64,000 bases of DNA, taken from NCBI GenBank assembly GCA_026225395.1, contig JAMFSR010000035.1, forward strand, positions 206,669-270,668. The letters are read 5' to 3'. This document shows positions 58,126 through 64,000 of the stretch, piece after piece. How positions within the stretch are numbered: the stretch's first letter is position 1; every line of letters begins with the position of its first letter. The position numbers were made by a program, and so were the translations under genes. Source of the DNA: Granulicella sapmiensis. Lineage in GTDB: Bacteria; Acidobacteriota; Terriglobia; Terriglobales; Acidobacteriaceae. Under the pieces are notes generated by a model that was not told the origin of the DNA, made no database searches, and worked only from the letters and a program-made list of their open reading frames with translations.

Positions 58126-58888
58126 CTTCCTCAAATTCCTCTTCAAACACAACGATCGCGAACCCGCGAAGCCCGTGCCTGCCCCGGCAATCCCCGCCCC
58201 GGACCCCATCCAGGCTCTCGCAACAACGCCTGAACCCGCCACGCAAAGGAACTCGCCGTCCGCGCAGGACTCCGCGCAAGACGACATTCTCATCCGCAAG
58301 GCGCGCGTGCAGGACGCGCGCAACATCTACGACCTAGTCAACTCGCTCTCCGGCGACGGAACGCTGCTCCGCCGCAACTACGCAGAGCTGTGCGAAAACA
58401 TTCGCGACTTCACCATCGCCGAGCGCCTCATCCCCGCGCCGCCCATTGACGAAGACCACCCCCTCGGCATCTACGCCCAGCCGCCCGATGATCGCTATGA
58501 GTTCCTTGGCTGCGGCGCGCTCCATCTCTATGGCCCGCACCTTGCGGAGGTTCGCTCGATCGTTGTCAAGCCGGAAGCCAAGGGCCTCGGCGCCGGCGGC
58601 CAGCTTATCCGTGCGCTGCTCGAAGAAGCTGCCGACCACTCCATCATGAGCGTCTGCCTCTTCACGCGCATCCCGGAGTTCTTCGACCACTTCGGTTTCC
58701 GCGTCGCCAACCGCGAGGCCATGCCCGACAAGATCTACAAGGACTGCCAGACCTGCCCGCGGCTCTACGCCTGCGACGAAGTGGCGATGGTTCGCGGGCC
58801 GCTGCCGAACATCGCAGTGCTTGGACCGAGCAAGATCCAGCGGCCCGAACTAATCCAAATAGGCCAGCTGGCCACCGCCGCACGCTAA
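58118..58888 (+). CDS. GNAT N-acetyltransferase, probable short-type N-acetylglutamate synthase
   Basis: A protein of 256 residues. First 80 residues are Pro/Ala-rich and probably disordered; the GNAT fold then runs from ILIRKARVQDARNIYDLV to about residue 225. The acetyl-CoA loop is VVKPEAKGLGAGGQLIRALL (GLGAGG for the Q/RxxGxG/A motif), and LGCGALHLYGPHLAEVRSI and FTRIPEFFDHFGFR match the mycobacterial ArgA-like and ArgH-fused acetyltransferases in pattern. A Cys cluster (DCQTCPRLYAC) follows. In the operon it is coupled to argH. No argA or argJ is otherwise present, so it likely makes N-acetylglutamate. Confidence 0.8.
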   Translation: MVSFLKFLFKHNDREPAKPVPAPAIPAPDPIQALATTPEPATQRNSPSAQDSAQDDILIRKARVQDARNIYDLVNSLSGDGTLLRRNYAELCENIRDFTIAERLIPAPPIDEDHPLGIYAQPPDDRYEFLGCGALHLYGPHLAEVRSIVVKPEAKGLGAGGQLIRALLEEAADHSIMSVCLFTRIPEFFDHFGFRVANREAMPDKIYKDCQTCPRLYACDEVAMVRGPLPNIAVLGPSKIQRPELIQIGQLATAAR

Positions 58889-59004
58889 ACTCAACGCCTT
58901 ACTGCGCAAGTATTCGGCCTACTTTGCGTAACTTGTCATTTAAACTTTGCGCCCTTTGCGTCAAAGCTTTTGCGGTTGGTTGTTTTCAGTGACAACCACA
59001 TTCC

Positions 59005-59796
59005 TCACCACGCATTAAAGTACCCATCCCTCTCACTCAAATGAATCTCCCCGCCAAACAACTCCCCTAGTTTTTCCTCGGTCAGCAGCTGCTTCTTCGA
59101 CCCATCCCCTACAATCCGCCCTTCGCGCATCATCACAATGCGGTCGATCTCCGGCAGAATGTCCGCGATGTGATGCGTGATCAGCAGAATCGCCACGCCT
59201 TGCTGTGCCAGCACTCGCAGCATTTCGCGCAGGTCACGTTGGGCTGCCAAATCCAGTGCGTTTGAAGGCTCATCAAGCAGTAGCATCTTCGCATCGCCTT
59301 CAACGGCCGTCCCTGCCAACGCACGCCCGATCATCACGCGCCGCTGCTGCCCTGCGGACATTTCGCCTACAGGCTTAGCAACGAGCTTCTCCGCCCCAAC
59401 CAGCTTCACAATGTCGCGAGAGCGCTCCCGCATCTCGTCAGTTACAGTCAGGTTCGGCCACAGAGTCGAGCTCGAAAAGAAGCCGGTCAAGATAGCATCG
59501 AACCCCGTCGTATGCAGCGTAGCTTTACCCGGCAACTCCGCACTTACCACGCCCATCTTGCGTTTCAGCTGCGTAAGATCCCAGCGCTCGCGGCCCATAA
59601 TCCGCACATGCGTCCCCGGCTTCACCAACGGATACAGCTCACATGTAGCCGTCTTCAGCAGCGTAGACTTCCCACACCCGTTCGGCCCCAGGATCGCCAG
59701 ATGCTCTCCGGCTTCCACGCGAAAACTCACATCATGCAGCACAATGTTCTCGCCCCGCGCCACATTCACGTGCTCCAACTCAATGATCGGTTCCAA
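59005..59796 (-). CDS. ABC transporter ATP-binding protein
   Basis: A protein of about 263 residues with one ABC domain: Walker A GPNGCGKST, Q-loop VVSAELPG region, signature MSAGQQRRVMIGRAL, Walker B KMLLLDEPSNALD and H-loop ITHHIADI. It resembles ATPases such as ModF/YlmA-type or cell-surface export ones (no permease is adjacent). TTG 59796 is chosen since TAGGAG lies six bases ahead and it clears the stop of the upstream gene by nine bases; ATG 59844 would overlap that gene by 40 bases. Its position after the glycosyltransferases suggests the same transcript. Confidence 0.87.
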   Translation of the reverse strand: MEPIIELEHVNVARGENIVLHDVSFRVEAGEHLAILGPNGCGKSTLLKTATCELYPLVKPGTHVRIMGRERWDLTQLKRKMGVVSAELPGKATLHTTGFDAILTGFFSSSTLWPNLTVTDEMRERSRDIVKLVGAEKLVAKPVGEMSAGQQRRVMIGRALAGTAVEGDAKMLLLDEPSNALDLAAQRDLREMLRVLAQQGVAILLITHHIADILPEIDRIVMMREGRIVGDGSKKQLLTEEKLGELFGGEIHLSERDGYFNAW

Positions 59797-59804
59797 CTCG
59801 TCTC

Positions 59805-60488
59805 CTACTTCCTTGTTCTCACTAACACGCCGAAAATTCTCCACGCCGTCTTCACGCTGGCCTTCAAATTTCCACTAACCTTGCTCTCGCCCGCTACTCT
59901 GCACTTGTAATCCGTCGGCAGCTCCACAATCCTCAACCCCATCTGCACGGCGCGAACCTGCATCTCGAGGTTCCAACCGAACGTCCTCTCGGTCATGCCC
60001 ATGGCTTCCAGCTTGTCACGCCGAATCGCCCGGAACGCTCCCATATCCGTATAGCGATAGCCATACATCAGCTTAACCAGCGCGCCGATCAGATGCGCCG
60101 CAAATACCTGGCTGAAGTTCATCGAGCCACGTTCGCGCACTCCGCGAATGCGTGAACCAATGACGAAGTCCGCTTCACCGCGCAGCACCGGCCCTGTAAT
60201 CTTCGGAAGGTCCGCGATCACATCCGATCCATCGCCATCGAGAAACACCAGCACATCAGTGGTCGCAACGGCGGCCTTCATCCCCGCAAAGCAAGCCGCG
60301 CCATATCCACGGGGAGACCGCACGACTCGCGCGCCCGCAGCCGCAGCTACATCGCCGGTGCCATCCGTGCTCCCATTGTCGACAACGATGCACTCAGCAA
60401 TCTCCGTCCACGGCATCGACGCCACCACAGCCCCGACTGACTCAGCCTCATTCAACGCGGGGATCACGACGGAAACTCTGGACTGCAT
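59805..60488 (-). CDS. GT2 glycosyltransferase (dolichyl-phosphate mannose synthase-like)
   Basis: A protein of 227 residues. GT-A fold: VSVVIPALNEAESVGAVV, IVVDNGSTDGTGDVA (D-x-S/T-D-G), VLVFLDGDGSDVIADLPKI with the DGD metal site, and GSMNFSQVFAAHLIG plus YTDMGAFRAIRRDKLEAM. The size without membrane helices fits DPM1/DPG-type synthases or related GT2 enzymes that charge polyprenyl phosphate with a sugar. ATG 60488 is clear; an in-frame extension to 60929 is antisense of the next gene. Gene order with the integral membrane transferase upstream would supply its lipid-linked donor (inference). Confidence 0.88.
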   Translation of the reverse strand: MQSRVSVVIPALNEAESVGAVVASMPWTEIAECIVVDNGSTDGTGDVAAAAGARVVRSPRGYGAACFAGMKAAVATTDVLVFLDGDGSDVIADLPKITGPVLRGEADFVIGSRIRGVRERGSMNFSQVFAAHLIGALVKLMYGYRYTDMGAFRAIRRDKLEAMGMTERTFGWNLEMQVRAVQMGLRIVELPTDYKCRVAGESKVSGNLKASVKTAWRIFGVLVRTRK

Positions 60489-60547
60489 GGCTCTAGGGTA
60501 TATCCCCAAAACTGTCCCACAACAATTTCGAATACGCGGATAAGGCT

Positions 60548-61963
60548 CTACGCTTGCCGCTCCGCCGAAACAAACCACCGCCCCACCGGCCAACGCTTCA
60601 ACACCAGCGATACCATCCAAGCTACCAACACAGCGCCATACAAAATCTTGTTGACAATGAACATGTTCGGAATCGTTCCATCCGCGAGCGGCGTCGTGAA
60701 CATGTAGAAGAACATCATCAGATACACCAACACCGGTAGGTTTGGCACCAGCGTAAAGAACGGAATCAGCCAGACGATGTACCAGGGATAGTGCGGTGAA
60801 AACAGCAGCATCAACGCAAACGCAAACGCCATCGCCACCTTCACGAATTCGGGTGGCCCATCCTTTCGCGCATTTGCGAAAGGGTGGGGTATCGAGCGAA
60901 GCTCGACCGTAGCCTTCGTCCAAGCCCATACCATCAACGCGACAAATATCGCCCCGCAGAACACCAGGAAAGCGCCCACCGGAACACCACGCAACCCACG
61001 CACATGCTGCACAAGTTCCAGCAAAAAGTACCGCGTCCCTGTCTCAATGCCTTCTTCCTTCGCATACCCACCCGCAAACCCAAACACCAGCATTCCCACG
61101 GACGAATAAATCGCATACCCCGCCGCCGCCATCGCCACCATCACCGCGGGCATCTTCCAATCCTTCCGCTGCCAGAGCGCAGGAAACAGCACCAGCGGAT
61201 AGAACTTCGTCATCACTGCCGCCCCTAGAAATAACCCCACAAGCCAGGGCTTATTCCGAAACCGAAACAGCAGCGCCAGCGCCACAAACGCCATGATCGC
61301 TGCATCGATGTGCCCACCATCGCCAATCTCCCAAACCAGCAGCGGACACCACGCATACAGCAGAATTTCAACCCGCGACCGTCCCATCAACTTCAGCAGA
61401 GCCAGCAACGCCGTGGCCGTCACACACTCAAAGCCGAACATCGCCACTTTCATCGCTGTGACGGTCGGCGAAAAGAACGTTACGGCCCAATAGATGATCT
61501 GCGCGACCGGAGGATAGATCGTCCGCGCATAATCCCGCCGGTTGATGTTGTCGAAGATTTCCTGGTGCGGCGCCCGCAAAAACGTCAGTGCCGCATTGCC
61601 GGGCACATACCGGTAAGGATTGATGTGTGCATGCTGCACAATCCCATCCCACACATAGCGATAAATATCCGACGACGTAAATGGGTCAGCAAACACCGTC
61701 ATCGCCCGCATCGCCACGGCGAACCCAAGCACAATCCACAACGTCGCGCGGTTCGCCGGCTGCGTCATCACAATCGCTACCGCTGCAACATACAAAATCG
61801 CCGACAGCTCCGAGGTCCCATTGAACCCAAGCCAGAAGTGGTCGTACTCCTGCACGAACTGTCGTGCCAGCAGCGTTAGGCCAACGCCTATCAGACACAG
61901 TGCGGCGTTGGTCATCCACGCTCGTCCCTCACGTAGACCCGCCCATGTCTGCAGCCGTTTCAA
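60548..61963 (-). CDS. Polytopic membrane glycosyltransferase (mannosyltransferase/GT-C type)
   Basis: A protein of 471 residues with about 11-12 membrane segments. GT-C traits are the acidic motif SSDIYRYVWDGIVQHAHINPY in the first large loop and the WEIGDGGHIDA segment. Such enzymes use polyprenyl-phosphate-linked sugars at the outer face of the membrane. Residues about 352-371 (VELRSIPHPFANARKDGPPE) are encoded by a Family-1 repeat inserted in frame in a loop between two helices. TTG 61963 is used: GAGG lies eight bases ahead and it overlaps the upstream TGA as TTGA; ATG 61915 would drop 16 residues. Confidence 0.82.
   Translation of the reverse strand: MKRLQTWAGLREGRAWMTNAALCLIGVGLTLLARQFVQEYDHFWLGFNGTSELSAILYVAAVAIVMTQPANRATLWIVLGFAVAMRAMTVFADPFTSSDIYRYVWDGIVQHAHINPYRYVPGNAALTFLRAPHQEIFDNINRRDYARTIYPPVAQIIYWAVTFFSPTVTAMKVAMFGFECVTATALLALLKLMGRSRVEILLYAWCPLLVWEIGDGGHIDAAIMAFVALALLFRFRNKPWLVGLFLGAAVMTKFYPLVLFPALWQRKDWKMPAVMVAMAAAGYAIYSSVGMLVFGFAGGYAKEEGIETGTRYFLLELVQHVRGLRGVPVGAFLVFCGAIFVALMVWAWTKATVELRSIPHPFANARKDGPPEFVKVAMAFAFALMLLFSPHYPWYIVWLIPFFTLVPNLPVLVYLMMFFYMFTTPLADGTIPNMFIVNKILYGAVLVAWMVSLVLKRWPVGRWFVSAERQA
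60850..60908 (+). repeat. Family-1 repeat inserted in frame in a glycosyltransferase gene
   Basis: CGGGTGGCCCATCCTTTCGC, loop, GCGAAAGGGTGG, then GTATCGAGC-GAA-GCTCGA. Same two-hairpin order as the non-coding copy at 18153. Confidence 0.85.
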
Positions 61964-62727
61964 ATATTCAACCTCGCCAGCCGCTCCACCAGGAACTCGC
62001 GCGTGGCCTTCGCATCGTATCCATCCGTATGGCCGCTGGCAGCGAACGGCGGCCGCTCACCACCCATCAACTCGCGTTCCAGTGTGGCAAGCGTCTCGGC
62101 ATCATCCACGTCATACCAGACCGGCAGCTCGACGAGCTCCAGCCCCGCGCTCTTCACCTGTGACACCGTTTCCGCATACACACTCGCGGTGCTCCATGTA
62201 ATGTTTTCGAACGGCTCTACAAACGCCTTCGTCAGCCCGATCAGGTAATATCCACCATCATTGGAGCCACCCAGCACCACCCGATCGCCCGGCCGCGCCA
62301 ACGCCTCAACCGCCTGCTTCAACGCCTCATGTGGTAGCGTGGGCGAATCCGAATCAATCAAACAAACTGCGCCGAACCCGCAGCTGAGAATATCCTCCGC
62401 AGCCAGCAGCAGCCGCTCTCCAAACGCGTCGCCACGCTGCGCGATCAAACCAAACCCATGCGGCAACAGATGATCGAACGCCTCTTCATCCCCCACCGGC
62501 GTATAGCAAACCAACCCAGCCGCCCCACCAGCCACAGCAACATCCGCGATGTTCCGCGCCGTGTCCCGCAGGAAACAAACATTGATCGCCGCCGCTCCCT
62601 CAAACCCCAGCGCAGGCGCGAGCCTCGTCTTCACCTTCCCCACGCGCGGCGCCTTCGCCATCACCGCGAGCGCACAAATCCCCGCTAACGAATCATCCCA
62701 CTCGCCCGCTTGCAGCACACGGTACAT
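61960..62727 (-). CDS. TIGR04282/DUF2064-family nucleotidyl- or glycosyltransferase-like protein
   Basis: A protein of 255 residues. GT-A-like fold with ALAVMAKAPRVGKVKTRLAP at the start (a pyrophosphorylase-like loop), GLVCYTPVGDEEAF, IDSDSPTLPHEALKQA, RVVLGGSNDGGYYLIGL and LPVWYDVDDAETL. These are the hallmarks of the DUF2064 family, whose members occur with GT2 genes in polyprenyl-sugar and arsenosugar contexts; biochemistry is little known. Here the neighbours are membrane and GT2 transferases, with no arsenic gene. Its stop overlaps the TTG of the transferase. ATG 62727 abuts the phosphatase stop (TAA ATG). Confidence 0.88.
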   Translation of the reverse strand: MYRVLQAGEWDDSLAGICALAVMAKAPRVGKVKTRLAPALGFEGAAAINVCFLRDTARNIADVAVAGGAAGLVCYTPVGDEEAFDHLLPHGFGLIAQRGDAFGERLLLAAEDILSCGFGAVCLIDSDSPTLPHEALKQAVEALARPGDRVVLGGSNDGGYYLIGLTKAFVEPFENITWSTASVYAETVSQVKSAGLELVELPVWYDVDDAETLATLERELMGGERPPFAASGHTDGYDAKATREFLVERLARLNI

Positions 62728-63327
62728 TTACTCTCCCTCGAACCCGCGATTCCACTTCTCAATCACGCGCGTCTCCCGTTCAAAGCCCAACACACTCACG
62801 CTTCCCGTACCCAGCCCGAAGCTCTTGCCGTCTACCGCAGGCAGCCCAATCCACCGTGCCGCCAGAATTCGCAGGATATGCGCATGCGCAAACAGCGCCA
62901 CGGCCTTAGGACCGTCAGATGCCTCCGCCGCGGCCAACGACTTCGCAATCACCGCATCGGCCCGCGCACCCACCTCGTCCGGCGTCTCGCCTCCCTTCAG
63001 CGGGTTGGTCCAAACACTCCAGTCCGGCCCATAAATCTCGCGCATCTGCGGTGTCGTCTTTCCCTCAGCCTCGCCGTAGTTCCACTCCTGCAGGTTCGGC
63101 TCGATCACCGCAACATCGCCGTACCCAGCGATTTTGCAGGTTTCGATCGCCCGCTGCCTCGGGCTGGTAAATACAGCAGCAAACTTCCGCCCGGCCAGGA
63201 AGTCCCGCAGCTCCTCAGCCCGCTTCCGCCCATGGTCCGTCAGCGGAATATCCGTCGTACTCGTATGCTGCCCGCTCAGAGACCACTCCGTCTCCCCATG
63301 CCTCACCAGCCAAAGCTCAACACCCAC
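62728..63327 (-). CDS. Histidine phosphatase family protein (phosphoglycerate mutase-like)
   Basis: A protein of about 199 residues. Phosphohistidine site [10 protein letters not shown], then [26 protein letters not shown] and second catalytic His in [10 protein letters not shown]. These are the RHG family essentials; the NYGEAEGKT segment suggests a small-molecule phosphatase such as those acting on alpha-ribazole or sugar phosphates. GTG 63327 is chosen because AGGAGG lies eight bases upstream; GTG 63345 would add six residues. It is divergent from uvrB and abuts the DUF2064 gene. Confidence 0.88.
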   Translation of the reverse strand: MGVELWLVRHGETEWSLSGQHTSTTDIPLTDHGRKRAEELRDFLAGRKFAAVFTSPRQRAIETCKIAGYGDVAVIEPNLQEWNYGEAEGKTTPQMREIYGPDWSVWTNPLKGGETPDEVGARADAVIAKSLAAAEASDGPKAVALFAHAHILRILAARWIGLPAVDGKSFGLGTGSVSVLGFERETRVIEKWNRGFEGE

Positions 63328-63377
63328 ACCCAAACCTCCTGACACATCTCGGTACCGCCATCTCGTATCCTACAAGG

Positions 63378-64000
63378 ATGGACTTCCAGCTCGTTACCGA
63401 CTACAAACCCGCGGGCGACCAACCCCGCGCCATCGCCGAGCTCGTCTCCGGCCTCAACGCCGGCGACAAAGACCAGGTGCTGCTCGGCGTCACCGGCTCC
63501 GGCAAGACCTTCACCATGGCCTCCATCATCGCCGAGCAGAACCGGCCCGCACTGATCCTTGCGCACAACAAGACCCTCGCCGCCCAGCTCTACCACGAGT
63601 TCAAGCAGTTCTTCCCCAACAACGCCGTCGAGTACTTCGTCTCCTACTACGACTACTACCAGCCAGAAGCCTACATCCCCGCCGGCGACCTCTATATCGA
63701 AAAAGAGTCCACCATCAACGACGAGCTGGACAAGCTCCGCCTCTCCGCCACGCGTTCCCTCTTCGAACGCCGCGACGCCATCATCGTCTCCTCCGTCAGC
63801 TGCATCTACGGCCTCGGCTCGCCGGAGGCCTACTACGGCATGCTGCTGCTGCTCGAACGCGGCCAGAAGATCAAGCGCGAAGACATCACCCGCCGCCTCG
63901 TCGAAATCCTCTACGAGCGCAACGACGTCGACTTCCGCCGCGGCACCTTCCGCGTCCGCGGCGACATCATCGAGGTCTACCCCACCTACGACGAAAACGC
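63378..64000 (+). CDS. uvrB: UvrABC system protein B (N-terminal part; runs off window)
   Basis: About 207 residues are visible. It starts [20 protein letters not shown], with Walker [30 protein letters not shown], the beta-hairpin [12 protein letters not shown] that is inserted between DNA strands, and [15 protein letters not shown]. UvrB verifies lesions in nucleotide excision repair with UvrA and UvrC. ATG 63378 follows CTACAAGG. I see no clear LexA site in the 50 bases between it and the divergent phosphatase gene. Confidence 0.97.
   Translation, partial: MDFQLVTDYKPAGDQPRAIAELVSGLNAGDKDQVLLGVTGSGKTFTMASIIAEQNRPALILAHNKTLAAQLYHEFKQFFPNNAVEYFVSYYDYYQPEAYIPAGDLYIEKESTINDELDKLRLSATRSLFERRDAIIVSSVSCIYGLGSPEAYYGMLLLLERGQKIKREDITRRLVEILYERNDVDFRRGTFRVRGDIIEVYPTYDEN

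Overview
This 64 kb window is a chromosomal stretch from a GC-rich, diderm, aerobic heterotroph. The best fit is an Acidobacteriota of the Terriglobia type (Terriglobus/Granulicella/Edaphobacter-like). Signs are a KDO gene (kdsB) and TolC, which imply an outer membrane with LPS; a DUF1844 protein; BlaI/M56 regulators; NHL-repeat secreted protein; and intergenic DNA full of short dispersed hairpin repeats. The taxonomic call is inference from gene content; no rRNA is present. I see no transposase, integrase, phage gene or CRISPR array.

Layout. 1-6.5 kb: end of a TolC-like channel, a Gfo/Idh/MocA oxidoreductase, and cytochrome c maturation genes ccmE (Cys-type) and ccmA separated by an oppositely oriented membrane protein and a secreted M20 peptidase; then ybaK. 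6.3-10 kb: a regulatory module of BlaI repressor, M56 (BlaR1-like) membrane peptidase carrying seven 29-residue repeats, a secreted protein built from the same repeat, and a small exported protein, with two palindromic operators over the blaI promoter. 10-17 kb: methionine synthase split into two genes with a hairpin repeat at the split, an orphan nuoI, a molybdopterin-fold exported protein and a secreted HELTH metallopeptidase. 17-24 kb: hydrolase, ygfZ, a divergent TetR/SDR pair, DUF1844, an MBL-fold enzyme, ribF. 24-30 kb: NHL/FnIII protein, PBP1A, S41 protease, tRNA-Met. 30-42 kb: kdsB, HAD phosphatase/phosphohexomutase, a second divergent TetR/SDR pair, mannose-1-P guanylyltransferase, aminotransferase, methyltransferase, coaD, acyl-CoA dehydrogenase, DUF4139 protein. 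42-50 kb: Rieske oxygenase plus purine-type permease, gltB. 50-59 kb: an arginine operon argR-C-B-D-F-G-H plus a GNAT that looks like a short N-acetylglutamate synthase. 59-64 kb: ABC ATPase, three sugar/nucleotidyl transferase-type genes, histidine phosphatase and the start of uvrB.

Whole-window patterns. The + strand is C-rich in about 1-30 kb and 55-64 kb whichever strand is coding, but G-rich in about 30.5-48 kb, and dispersed repeats flip orientation with it. This suggests an inverted segment. Four gene junctions use a TTG start overlapping the upstream TGA (TTGA). Repeats have entered coding sequence at least four times (metH junction, a glycosyltransferase, the HELTH protein and the MBL protein). 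Start codons quoted are my choice from ribosome sites, family alignment from memory and signal peptides; alternatives are given where real.
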